Assembly: GCA_036123135.1 (NCBI GenBank) | Contig: JAZADZ010000038.1 | Location: 1-19,890 of the forward strand | DNA: 19,890 nucleotides | Direction of reading: 5' to 3' | Source of the DNA: GCA-2716065 sp036123135 | GTDB lineage: Bacteria; Bacteroidota; Bacteroidia; Flavobacteriales_D; Parvicellaceae | Part shown: positions 8,253 to 15,670 of the stretch, one piece after another | Layout: each line of letters begins with the position of its first letter | Position numbering within the stretch: the first letter of the stretch is position 1 | The notes under the pieces: model-generated | Told to the model about the DNA's origin: nothing | Databases searched by the model: none | What the model saw: the letters and a program-made list of their open reading frames with translations, nothing else | Made by a program: the position numbers and the translations under genes

Positions 8253-9655
8253 TGCATTTCAGTTCTTTTTCAAAAAAAGTATTGATGGGAACAATAACAC
8301 TATTGTTTTTAGGTATTCTTTTTCTTATTTATTTATTCATAAGCTCTAAACCCTCTGAAAAACATCTCAATTTTATTCCAGCTACTGCTCAAAGTGTTCT
8401 AATTATTGATCCTTTTGAGATTGGTGAAGAACTTAAAACTCAAATTCAAAAAAATCCATCACTGATTTTAAAATTTGATTTAACTCAGCTTTTTTCTGAA
8501 AATGTATCAATAGGAATAAATCCACTGGCTAAAATTGGAATATTTCAAGACTCCCTTGAAAAAAAGTTCATTATTGGAGCAACGGTTTCCCTCAAAGACA
8601 GCGAAGATTTTATCTCTTACATTTTTAAAAATGATATTCAACCTACTAGAACTAATGAATTTGATGTGTTTATTGAAAATAACATTGCTACTGCTCTTTT
8701 GCAGGATGCTGGAATTGTTTTTTACAGCCAAAGTCCATTTCTTAATAAAGATTTGATTTTAGATTACATTGAAAAATTAGTTCAAGACCAAAAACAAGAC
8801 TCAACATTTTTTCTCAATACTAACAGTCAATTTACATTATGGAATAAAAAAATTAATCATCCACTGGCTAACTATTTTTCCTTGAATTCTCAAACTACTA
8901 ATGTCAACCTTTCAGAAAACGGATTAGATATTAAAAGTACTATTGAATTAAATGATTCAAGTATTTTTAGCTTAACTAACTCTACATCAATTCGTCTTGG
9001 AAAAAGTGAGTTAGGTAAACTATCTTTCTCTGTAAGCGAATCTAAAGCATCAGGATTTTTATCTTATTTACCATTTAAATTAGACTCAATCCAAAAATAT
9101 TTAGGTCAAAAAATGTGGATTTCTGCAATTGGTTTTAGGAAAAAAAATGTGATTTACAAAGACTCCACTGTTTTAAATGAGAATTTCAGCATTCCTGAAT
9201 TTGCAATTGGAATCGAACTTACTAGCGCAATTGAAGTCAAAGATTTAATGCCTAGTAATTTTACATTTAATAAAACTAATGACTGTTATGAAATCACTTC
9301 AAAAGATTTTAAAAATGAAATATTTTATGTATACGTACATCAAAATCAACTTATTATTACTTCACTTCCTGTTAATATTGATGAACTTTCACTAGACTTT
9401 CATACCCTTTCTTTAGGAATTAATCTTGAGAAAACAATTGATTCCTATGTAGTCAAGAAAATATATCAGCAATTTTTGTTGAGCTCTGTTAAAAATTTCA
9501 ATCCTAAAAATTTTGAGTTATACTGCGAAAAAGTAACCAACAGTGAACTTTTTATCAATGGATCATTACATTTTAACAACGAAAATGAACATTTTCTTGA
9601 AACCTTTCTCAATAGTTTACCGCTGTTAACAGACCAATTCTCAACGGAGCAGTAA
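8252..9655 (+). CDS. Unrecognised membrane-anchored protein coupled to meaB
   Basis: The 467-residue protein has a basic N-terminus (FSKKV) and one clear transmembrane helix at about 10-31 (GTITLLFLGILFLIYLFI), so about 435 residues should lie in the periplasm. The soluble part begins NFIPATAQSVLIIDPFEIG and later shows GINPLAKIGIF, ATVSLKDSEDFISYI and YVYVHQNQLIITSLP. This order of strands loosely resembles DUF3352/DUF4836-like proteins, which read out as beta-rich domains of unknown role, but I would not claim membership. No catalytic motif is evident. Its ATG shares one base with the meaB stop (TAATG), a strong sign of coupled translation, although a cytosolic GTPase and a periplasmic domain have no obvious shared task. 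The product is almost certainly real because the frame is long and uninterrupted in the operon direction. Confidence 0.88.
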   Translation: MHFSSFSKKVLMGTITLLFLGILFLIYLFISSKPSEKHLNFIPATAQSVLIIDPFEIGEELKTQIQKNPSLILKFDLTQLFSENVSIGINPLAKIGIFQDSLEKKFIIGATVSLKDSEDFISYIFKNDIQPTRTNEFDVFIENNIATALLQDAGIVFYSQSPFLNKDLILDYIEKLVQDQKQDSTFFLNTNSQFTLWNKKINHPLANYFSLNSQTTNVNLSENGLDIKSTIELNDSSIFSLTNSTSIRLGKSELGKLSFSVSESKASGFLSYLPFKLDSIQKYLGQKMWISAIGFRKKNVIYKDSTVLNENFSIPEFAIGIELTSAIEVKDLMPSNFTFNKTNDCYEITSKDFKNEIFYVYVHQNQLIITSLPVNIDELSLDFHTLSLGINLEKTIDSYVVKKIYQQFLLSSVKNFNPKNFELYCEKVTNSELFINGSLHFNNENEHFLETFLNSLPLLTDQFSTEQ

Positions 9656-9694
9656 TGTATTTTATTTATATTAGAAAAAAGTTAAGCACCAACC

Positions 9695-11740
9695 ATGAAA
9701 ATAAAAAACTACGTATTAGGAAAGTGGGAAGAGGGGGACGGAGTTGAAATAATTCACCATCACTCGATCACTGGAAACGAAATAAGTACATGCTCAAGCA
9801 AAGGGTTAGATTACAACTCGATTCTGAATTATGGTAGAACTGTTGGTGGCCCAGCCCTTAGAAAAATGACTTTTCAAGAAAGAGGAAGAATGCTAAAGGC
9901 TCTTGCACTTCATTTAATTTCCATCAAAAAGAAATTTTATGGTTTAAGTGCTGCAACTGGAGCTACTAAAATTGATTCTTGGATTGATATTGAAGGTGGA
10001 ATTGGAAATCTATTTGCCAATGCCTCTTTGAGAAGGCAATTTCCTGACTTGCCTTATTATGTTGACGGTAGCGCTGCTCCACTCTCAAAGGAAGGTACAT
10101 TCATTGGACATCATATTATGGTCCCAAAAAAAGGAGTAGCTGTGCACATCAATGCATTTAACTTTCCAATATGGGGAATGCTTGAGAAAATTGCCGTTAA
10201 TCTCATGGCAGGTGTTCCGGCAGTTGTCAAACCCTCAGAATTTACTTCTTATTTAACAGAGCTGATGGTACAAGAAATCATTGCTTCAGCTATTCTTCCA
10301 AAGGGTGCGTTGCAACTAGTTGCTGGAAAAGGAAGAGGAATTTTAGAGCATGTTACCAATCAGGATGTGGTAACCTTTACAGGATCAGCAAAAACTGGAA
10401 AAATTCTAAAAGCGCTCCCCAACATCATTGAAGAGTCTGTAGCGTTTAACCTAGAAGCCGATTCACTTAATGCATGTGTTCTAGGAACTGATGCTGTTCC
10501 TGGAACCGAAGAATTTGACCTTTTCATTAAAGAAGTGCAAAAAGAAATTACTGTTAAAACAGGTCAAAAATGTACTGCAGTTCGTCGCATTTTAGTTCCC
10601 GAAAATCTTATTGAAGATGTTGAAAAAGCGTTGATTGGAAGGTTGAAAAAAACAACCATAGGAGATCCGTCAATTGAAGGAGTAAGAATGGGAGCCTTAG
10701 CTTCAATCGAACAGGTCTCTAGAGTTAAAGAAAATGTTGAGCTACTCATGTCAGATCAGAAAGTGATTTATGGTAGTATGGAAAATTATGAATTAGTCGG
10801 GGGAAATAAAGAAAAAGGTGCCTTTTTTCCAAGTATTCTTTTCAGAAATGATGATCCATTTCAACATACACTTGTTCACGAAGTTGAAGCGTTTGGACCA
10901 GTATCTACATTGATACCTTACAAGGACATGAATGAAGCCATTGAGCTGGTTGAAATGGGCAAAGGGTCACTAGTAACCTCAATTGTTACTGCTAACGATA
11001 AACTGGCAACCGAATTTGTAACTGAAGCTGCACATGTAAATGGTCGTATGCTTGTACTTAACGCACGATGTGCCAAAGAGAGTACTGGTCACGGCTCTCC
11101 AATGCCTTTATTAACTCACGGCGGACCAGGAAGAGCCGGAGGAGGTGAAGAGATGGGTGGAAAAAGAGGCATCATGCATTACTTACAACGTACTTCAATT
11201 CAGGGGCACCCACAAACAATTACAGCGATTACAAAACAGTTTCAAGTTGGTGCAGATCAGCCTGAGGCTCAGCCACATGTTTTTCGAAAGCACTTCGAAG
11301 AACTTGAAATAGGTCAAACTGTTTTCACCCACAAGCATACAGTAACAACTGCAGATATTGTCAATTTTGCGAATGTTAGCGGTGACAATTTTTACGCGCA
11401 CATGGACGAAACTTCTTTAGATGGTACCATTTTTGAAGAGCGCGTTGCTCACGGATACTTTGTATTATCCAAAGCTGCTGGACTTTTCGTTGACCCAGCA
11501 AAGGGACCAGTCTTGCTCAACTATGGAATTGATGAATGTAGATTTACAAAGCCTGTTTATGCTGGCTCTACTGTTGGAGTTCGATTTACCGTCAAAGAAA
11601 AAATCGACCAAGAAAAAAAAGATGAAGACGATATTGCCAAGGGAATTGTTAAGTTTCTTGTTGATGTATTCGATGAAACCGGAGAAACAGTTGCACTTGC
11701 AACAATATTAACAATGGTTCGAAAAATTGACCAATCGTAA
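9695..11740 (+). CDS. paaZ: PaaZ-type bifunctional aldehyde dehydrogenase / MaoC-fold enoyl-CoA hydratase
   Basis: The 681-residue fusion has an aldehyde dehydrogenase domain at about 1-520. Its landmarks are HINAFNFPIW with Asn153, VVKPSE with Lys179, TFTGSAKTG, catalytic Glu254 in FNLEADS and nucleophile Cys293 in GQKC. A hot-dog MaoC domain at about 530-680 has the hydratase pair Asp564 and His569 in NVSGDNFYAH, plus VAHGYFVLS. In phenylacetate breakdown PaaZ opens the oxepin-CoA ring with the hydratase domain and oxidises the resulting semialdehyde with the NADP-dependent dehydrogenase. Size and domain order match that family. No paaABCE, paaG, paaH, paaJ or paaK gene is nearby, so the assignment to phenylacetate use rests on homology alone. 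A hairpin with a T-run follows the stop, and 39 bases separate it from the preceding gene. Confidence 0.93.
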   Translation: MKIKNYVLGKWEEGDGVEIIHHHSITGNEISTCSSKGLDYNSILNYGRTVGGPALRKMTFQERGRMLKALALHLISIKKKFYGLSAATGATKIDSWIDIEGGIGNLFANASLRRQFPDLPYYVDGSAAPLSKEGTFIGHHIMVPKKGVAVHINAFNFPIWGMLEKIAVNLMAGVPAVVKPSEFTSYLTELMVQEIIASAILPKGALQLVAGKGRGILEHVTNQDVVTFTGSAKTGKILKALPNIIEESVAFNLEADSLNACVLGTDAVPGTEEFDLFIKEVQKEITVKTGQKCTAVRRILVPENLIEDVEKALIGRLKKTTIGDPSIEGVRMGALASIEQVSRVKENVELLMSDQKVIYGSMENYELVGGNKEKGAFFPSILFRNDDPFQHTLVHEVEAFGPVSTLIPYKDMNEAIELVEMGKGSLVTSIVTANDKLATEFVTEAAHVNGRMLVLNARCAKESTGHGSPMPLLTHGGPGRAGGGEEMGGKRGIMHYLQRTSIQGHPQTITAITKQFQVGADQPEAQPHVFRKHFEELEIGQTVFTHKHTVTTADIVNFANVSGDNFYAHMDETSLDGTIFEERVAHGYFVLSKAAGLFVDPAKGPVLLNYGIDECRFTKPVYAGSTVGVRFTVKEKIDQEKKDEDDIAKGIVKFLVDVFDETGETVALATILTMVRKIDQS

Positions 11741-11743
11741 GCT

Positions 11744-11800
11744 TATTGTAGAAATTCTCTACCTGCTAAAAGTTTTTAGAAAATCTACAATAGAATTTTT
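11744..11800 (+). terminator. Probable intrinsic terminator after paaZ
   Basis: A 9-base stem, TATTGTAGA (11744-11752) and TCTACAATA (11784-11792), encloses a smaller inner stem, CTAAA/TTTAG. A T-rich stretch ends at 11800. The stem is AT-rich, so its strength is uncertain, but it begins four bases after the paaZ stop. Confidence 0.5.
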
Positions 11801-11972
11801 ATTCAAACTCATCTATTTAATTAAATACAAAAAGGAGAAAAAAATTTTCAATTGGCAATTAAACATGTTTTGAAAAGTTGAAAAACTTTAAAACGAAATT
11901 TTATGTAATCCCAAAAGTTATTATCTTACTTATATAATTAATTACAGAAAATTTACATCAACTTCCGCTCCA
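11801..11972. other. Noncoding leader region between paaZ and the esterase gene
   Basis: This is the noncoding remainder of the window's longest gene-free gap. It is about four-fifths A+T. I found no exact TAnnTTTG element, no credible short gene and no conserved RNA motif. A purine-rich AAGGAG near 11831-11836 is followed by no usable start. The esterase promoter must lie here or further upstream, but I cannot place it. Confidence 0.5.
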
Positions 11973-13133
11973 ATGAAACAAATCAACAACCACCTTCAAA
12001 AACTTATTCTTGCTATTGTAATTTTATTCTTTTTACAGTTTAATTCCCACTGCCAATCCTACATCCCACAGACATTAAATTACGACGGTCAAACAAGAGA
12101 ATATCAAATATATGTACCCTCAACTTACGATGGGAGTACTTCATTTCCACTAATTTTTAATTTTCATGGAGGTTCTGGCGATATAGCTTCACAAATTTAT
12201 TTATCGGATATGAGTTCTCTTGCTGAAACAGAGAATTTTCTGGCTGTCTATCCTCAGGCTCTTGCCGACCCAAACGATGGTAATTCAACAAATTGGATTC
12301 ATAAAGATCCTACCAATGTTGACGATGTCTTCTTTGTAGACGCTTTAATCAATGAAATATCCTCAAACTACAATGTAGACTTGAACAGAGTATATGCATG
12401 TGGTTATTCCCTTGGAGGTGAGTTTACGTTTGAAGTTGGTTGTCGATTGAATTCCAGAATTGCCTCCATAGGTGTAGTCGCTCGTACAATGCAAACCTAT
12501 ACTTTTAACAACTGCTCACCCTCACATCCAACAGGTGTTCTCACTATTCTTGGAACAGACGATGCTATATCACTCTATAATGGTGTTTTTTGGCAAGGAA
12601 TACAATATTATTTGTCTGCCGACGAAGTACACACTTACTGGTCTTCTTTTAACAATTGTTTTTCACAGCCTGTAATTACCCAATTACCTAACACCAATAC
12701 ATCTGATGGAAGCACCGTAGAGCGTCATGTATGGTCCGATGCAAATGGATGTAGCTACGTTGAGCATTTAAAGGTAATTGGAGGAGGTCACGATTGGCCA
12801 GGGACAATTGGAAATATGGACATCAATTCAACAACTGAAATTTGGAATTTTGTATCAAGATTCGATTTGAATGGTGAAATCGGTTGTAATTCTACAGGAT
12901 TAAATATTTTCGAAGAGAATGAAAACATCAGTGTTTATCCTAACCCATTTAACAGTGAATTGAATATTCAAGTTGATGATTTCAGTTCCTATGTGCTTTA
13001 CTCAATTGATGGCAAGCAAGTACAATCTGGAAATTTAGTTCCTGGTCTTACTACTTTTAATTTTGGTACATTATCCCCATCTTTTTACATTTTGGAAGTT
13101 GGAAATCAAACCATTAAATTGATTAAACAGTAG
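11973..13133 (+). CDS. Secreted CE1/PHB-depolymerase-like esterase with T9SS sorting domain
   Basis: The 386-residue protein has a signal peptide at about 1-28 (LILAIVILFFLQFNSHCQ). The alpha/beta-hydrolase domain begins with the strand PLIFNFHGGSGD, whose HGG supplies the oxyanion hole. The nucleophile elbow is GYSLGG with Ser146, the likely acid is Asp196 or Asp197 in LGTDDA, and the histidine is His273 in GGGHDWPG. This pattern matches the LpqC/polyhydroxybutyrate depolymerase and feruloyl esterase group. From about 318 a type A sorting domain follows: VYPNPFNSEL to the C-terminal KLIKQ. It should therefore be exported by Sec and then the T9SS, acting on an extracellular ester such as a hydroxycinnamoyl-polysaccharide or polyester. 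The true substrate cannot be told from sequence. It is a single gene convergent with nfuA, five bases apart. Confidence 0.9.
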   Translation: MKQINNHLQKLILAIVILFFLQFNSHCQSYIPQTLNYDGQTREYQIYVPSTYDGSTSFPLIFNFHGGSGDIASQIYLSDMSSLAETENFLAVYPQALADPNDGNSTNWIHKDPTNVDDVFFVDALINEISSNYNVDLNRVYACGYSLGGEFTFEVGCRLNSRIASIGVVARTMQTYTFNNCSPSHPTGVLTILGTDDAISLYNGVFWQGIQYYLSADEVHTYWSSFNNCFSQPVITQLPNTNTSDGSTVERHVWSDANGCSYVEHLKVIGGGHDWPGTIGNMDINSTTEIWNFVSRFDLNGEIGCNSTGLNIFEENENISVYPNPFNSELNIQVDDFSSYVLYSIDGKQVQSGNLVPGLTTFNFGTLSPSFYILEVGNQTIKLIKQ

Positions 13134-13138
13134 AATTG

Positions 13139-13756
13139 CTATCCGTTGAGTGCTACTACTTCTGTAACTTCTGGCACATGACTCTTTAGAAGTGTTTCAA
13201 TGCCACCCTTTAGTGTTGCTGTGCTTGAGGGACATCCGCTACACGAACCCTTTAAAACGACAGTGACTTTTCCACTTTCTTCGTCGAAAGATTTAAAAAA
13301 AATAGCACCCCCATCTCCTTCAACTGCAGGGCGAACGTATTCTTCCAATAGTTCAAAAATCTGCTTGTCAATTTCAGTATTGATTTCGGGCTCCTCCGAT
13401 ACTATTTCTGCACCCTTTTCAGCTTCAATTGAAAATGTTCTATTTTCTGGTATTTTCTCTACAAGAACATCATTTTCACTTACCCAATCACGAATAAAAT
13501 CTCTTAAGGACTGCATAACATAATTCCAATCAATTGATGCGGACTTGGTAATAGTTACAAAATTTCCAGAAATAAAAACTCCACTTACGAAGGGGAAATT
13601 AAAAAGTGCTTCGGCAAACTTTGAGTGCTCTTTACATTCTGATTTAGAAAGAAACTCAACAGATTCTCCGTTCTCAATTAACATACAATCAACAACAAAT
13701 TTAATAGTTGATGGATTTGGAGTCATTTCTGCATAAACGGTAACTGGTTTGCTCAT
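13139..13756 (-). CDS. nfuA: NifU-like iron-sulfur scaffold/carrier protein
   Basis: The 205-residue protein has an N-terminal Nfu_N domain at about 5-92, marked by MTPNPSTIKFVVD and the FPFVSGVFISGNFVTITK segment. A linker rich in acidic residues leads to a C-terminal NifU domain at about 132-205 with RPAVEGDGGAIFF and the cluster-binding pair Cys172/Cys175 in CSGCPS. Such proteins carry a 4Fe-4S cluster between subunits and pass it to target enzymes in the cytosol. I start at ATG 13756 (MSKPVTVYAE). An in-frame ATG at 13795 would add a cysteine-rich 13-residue stretch and would lie upstream of the predicted promoter, so I reject it. The gene is divergent from the carbonic-anhydrase-like gene, with about 40 bases between starts. 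Confidence 0.94.
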   Translation of the reverse strand: MSKPVTVYAEMTPNPSTIKFVVDCMLIENGESVEFLSKSECKEHSKFAEALFNFPFVSGVFISGNFVTITKSASIDWNYVMQSLRDFIRDWVSENDVLVEKIPENRTFSIEAEKGAEIVSEEPEINTEIDKQIFELLEEYVRPAVEGDGGAIFFKSFDEESGKVTVVLKGSCSGCPSSTATLKGGIETLLKSHVPEVTEVVALNG

Positions 13757-13762
13757 AAAAGT

Positions 13763-13770
13763 TAATTTTG
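13763..13770 (+). promoter_or_regulatory. Predicted -7 element for the gamma-carbonic-anhydrase-like gene
   Basis: TAATTTTG matches TAnnTTTG. The start site would be near 13775, leaving a leader of about 22 bases before the ATG at 13798. No good TTG is found at the expected -33 distance, so this is a partial match only. Confidence 0.35.
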
Positions 13771-13772
13771 AA

Positions 13773-13780
13773 CAAAAATA
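13773..13780 (-). promoter_or_regulatory. Predicted -7 element for nfuA
   Basis: On the minus strand TATTTTTG (13780-13773) matches TAnnTTTG, placing the start site near 13768, about 11 bases before the nfuA ATG. It lies two bases from the opposing -7 element. No -33 TTG is found at the right spacing. Confidence 0.35.
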
Positions 13781-13797
13781 GCAAGAACAATACATTT

Positions 13798-14301
13798 ATG
13801 GCGCTAATAAAAAAATTAAATGGCATTTCACCAGAACTTGGAAAAGACTGCTATGTTTCTGAAAATGCAACAATTATCGGAGATGTAGTATGTGGAGACA
13901 ATTGTAGCTTTTGGTTCAATTGTGTTGTAAGAGGAGATGTTCATTCCATTAGAATTGGAAATGGAACAAACATACAAGATGGAGCTGTAATTCATTGTAC
14001 ATACAAAAAAAACCCAACTGAAATTGGGGACCATGTAACAATCGGTCACAATGCAATTGTTCACGGCTGTACCATTAAAAACAATGTATTGATTGGAATG
14101 GGTGCAGTAATTTTAGATAAATGCATCATTGAAAATGATGCGATTGTTGCGGCTGGTGCTGTAGTTACCATGGGCACCCACATAAAGTCTGGAGAAATAT
14201 ATGCTGGAACTCCTGCAAAAAAACTAAAAAATATACCTGCTAATGTGGACCTCAAAAAATTAGCAACGGGTTACATAGATTACACCAACTGGTATAAATA
14301 A
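13798..14301 (+). CDS. Gamma-class carbonic anhydrase family protein (left-handed beta-helix)
   Basis: The 167-residue protein is made of hexapeptide repeats that form a left-handed beta-helix, for example ATIIGDVVCGDNCSFW and HVTIGHNAIVHGCTI. The three zinc- or iron-binding histidines of the gamma class are present: His66 in VIHCTY, and His84 and His89 in IGHNAIVHG. RGDVHSIRIGNGTNIQDG matches the active-site region. The acidic loop of the archaeal enzyme Cam is absent, as in most bacterial members, so hydratase activity is plausible but not assured. PaaY, a thioesterase of phenylacetate catabolism, belongs to the same family and cannot be excluded. I start at ATG 13798 because an upstream TTG at 13768 would overlap the promoter. 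The stop is two bases from the convergent murI stop. Confidence 0.9.
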   Translation: MALIKKLNGISPELGKDCYVSENATIIGDVVCGDNCSFWFNCVVRGDVHSIRIGNGTNIQDGAVIHCTYKKNPTEIGDHVTIGHNAIVHGCTIKNNVLIGMGAVILDKCIIENDAIVAAGAVVTMGTHIKSGEIYAGTPAKKLKNIPANVDLKKLATGYIDYTNWYK

Positions 14302-14303
14302 CT

Positions 14304-15128
14304 TCAAAGGTTTACTGTTGTTGAAACAATAGAACTATTTGAAAATTTTGAAGCAATTTGATCAAATGACTCACTATTCTCAGTAGTAAGATACGTCATA
14401 TTCCCTTCCTTTTTTAATCGATGGTCTAGCGACGTATGCTTTTGCAAATATCTTCCCAATTTATCAGCAACTAAATCTCCTTGGGAAACAAGTCGAACAG
14501 ATTCAGGAAGAATTTCTCTTATTTTATTTTCGATAATCGGGTAGTGAGTACATGCCAATACAACCGTATCAATCTTATCATCTTGTACAAGTAACTCGTC
14601 AATATATTTTTGAATAAAATACTTTCCTCCCCGACTATTAAATGCATTATTTTCAATCAGTGGAACCCACATTGGACAACTTTTTTGAACTACTGTAACA
14701 GCAGGAAAAAACTTTTTTATTTCAATAGCATAGCTCATCGAATTTATTGTCCCTGATGTTCCCAAAATTCCAATATGATTGGTTTTTGTGAATGTACCAA
14801 CTTCTTCAGTCGTTGGCCTTAATACACCTAGCACTTTATTAGTTGGAGCGATTTGGTTTAAATTGTTCAGTTGGATACTTCTTAATGCCTTTGCCGAGGC
14901 TGTATTGCATGCAAGGATTACAAGTGGACATCCTTCATTGAATAAAAACTTTACAGCTTCTAAGGTATATTGATACACTACATCAAAAGACCTTGAGCCA
15001 TAGGGAGTTCGTGCGTTGTCACCAAGGTAAATATAATCGTACTTAGGAAGCTTAGCACGGATTTTATCTAGAATAGTCAATCCACCATATCCAGAATCAA
15101 AAATTCCTATTGAACCTATACTTTTCAA
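14304..15128 (-). CDS. murI: Glutamate racemase, TTG start proposed
   Basis: The product interconverts L- and D-glutamate for peptidoglycan in the cytosol. The sequence shows GIFDSGYGG near the N-terminus, DNARTPYGSRS, and the two catalytic cysteines in LACNTAS and LACTHYP (Cys74 and Cys193 from the start used here). The length of 274 residues fits the family. The frame has no ATG near its beginning; the first in-frame ATG is past residue 125. I propose the TTG at 15128, giving MKSIGSIGIFDSG. A further TTG at 15146 lies inside the terminator hairpin and is unlikely. An ATG at 15133 is in a different frame, reads Met-Ser-stop, and would be in frame with murI if one base were added. It follows the skp/ompH pair but behind a terminator. 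Family is certain; the start is not. Confidence 0.9.
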   Translation of the reverse strand: MKSIGSIGIFDSGYGGLTILDKIRAKLPKYDYIYLGDNARTPYGSRSFDVVYQYTLEAVKFLFNEGCPLVILACNTASAKALRSIQLNNLNQIAPTNKVLGVLRPTTEEVGTFTKTNHIGILGTSGTINSMSYAIEIKKFFPAVTVVQKSCPMWVPLIENNAFNSRGGKYFIQKYIDELLVQDDKIDTVVLACTHYPIIENKIREILPESVRLVSQGDLVADKLGRYLQKHTSLDHRLKKEGNMTYLTTENSESFDQIASKFSNSSIVSTTVNL

Positions 15129-15133
15129 GACAT

Positions 15134-15157
15134 AAAAAAAGCCCAATTTGGGCTTTT
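15134..15157 (-). terminator. Strong intrinsic terminator between the second skp/ompH gene and murI
   Basis: A perfect 8-base stem, AAAAGCCC (15137-15144) and GGGCTTTT (15150-15157), has a 5-base loop. On the minus strand it is followed by an unbroken run of seven Ts ending at 15134. It begins five bases after the skp/ompH stop and ends six bases before the proposed murI TTG. Confidence 0.85.
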
Positions 15158-15162
15158 GAAAG

Positions 15163-15660
15163 TTATTTTTCAGAAGATATCCCCAACTGTTTTTTCACCA
15201 AAGCTTCAATGTTCTCTCCACCAGCATACAAAACAGAATTTAGGTCAAATACATAGTCGTAATTGTTTTTGTCGGCAACAATAGCTACAGCTTCAGAAAC
15301 TTTTTTCATTATCTGTTGAAGAAGTTCTTGCTCTTTTTGTTGCATTTCATTTTCAGCATCGTAAGCAATTTTTTCAATTTTTTGCTGCTTTTCCATCAAC
15401 TGTGTTTCTTTTCTTTTTCTTGCATCTTCAGTTAATGTTCCTTTTTCTTGTTCGTAAGTTTGTAAAGATTCTTGGAAGAGTTTTTGGTACATCTCCAGCT
15501 CCTTTGTCTTCTCTGTTCTAAACAATTCCAGCTCTTTTTTAGCGGATTCATAATCGGGCATTTCCAACATAATCGCTTGAGAATTTAAATGCCCAAGTTT
15601 TTGAGCAAAACATGTAGATGAAATCAATGCTACAGCTAAAACAGTAAATATTCTTTTCAT
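15163..15660 (-). CDS. Skp/OmpH-family periplasmic chaperone (downstream copy)
   Basis: The 165-residue protein has a signal peptide at 1-19 (FTVLAVALISSTCFA, then QK). The Skp head segment follows (LGHLNSQAIMLEMPDYESA), then a long charged coiled coil at about 35-125 rich in E, K and Q, and a closing strand segment (YDYVFDLNSVLY). Skp proteins form a trimeric, jellyfish-shaped cavity that holds unfolded outer-membrane proteins in the periplasm before they reach BamA. This is the last gene of the bamA run, ten bases after its paralogue and directly ahead of the terminator. It lacks the catalytic motifs of any enzyme. The two neighbouring copies are alike in layout but clearly diverged. Confidence 0.92.
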   Translation of the reverse strand: MKRIFTVLAVALISSTCFAQKLGHLNSQAIMLEMPDYESAKKELELFRTEKTKELEMYQKLFQESLQTYEQEKGTLTEDARKRKETQLMEKQQKIEKIAYDAENEMQQKEQELLQQIMKKVSEAVAIVADKNNYDYVFDLNSVLYAGGENIEALVKKQLGISSEK

Positions 15661-15670
15661 TTTTTTATTA

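Noticed and set aside
11421..11711. 96-codon plus-strand frame inside the paaZ hydratase domain
   Set aside because: Shifted frame of paaZ with no recognisable domain; the paaZ frame is unbroken and carries the catalytic residues.
11801..11972. Riboswitch or small RNA in the long gap before the esterase gene
   Set aside because: No conserved RNA motif, stable GC stem or promoter pair is visible; the region is simply AT-rich.
13200..13523. 107-codon open frame antisense to nfuA
   Set aside because: Serine-rich shadow of a well-supported gene; no domain and no start context.
13757..13795. Upstream nfuA start adding a 13-residue stretch with three cysteines
   Set aside because: It would begin three bases from the divergent gene's ATG and upstream of the predicted nfuA promoter; the family normally starts near the VYAEMTPNPST segment.
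13798..14301. PaaY thioesterase as the partner of PaaZ
   Set aside because: The three metal-binding histidines fit any member of the gamma-carbonic-anhydrase family, and the gene is paired with nfuA rather than with paa genes.
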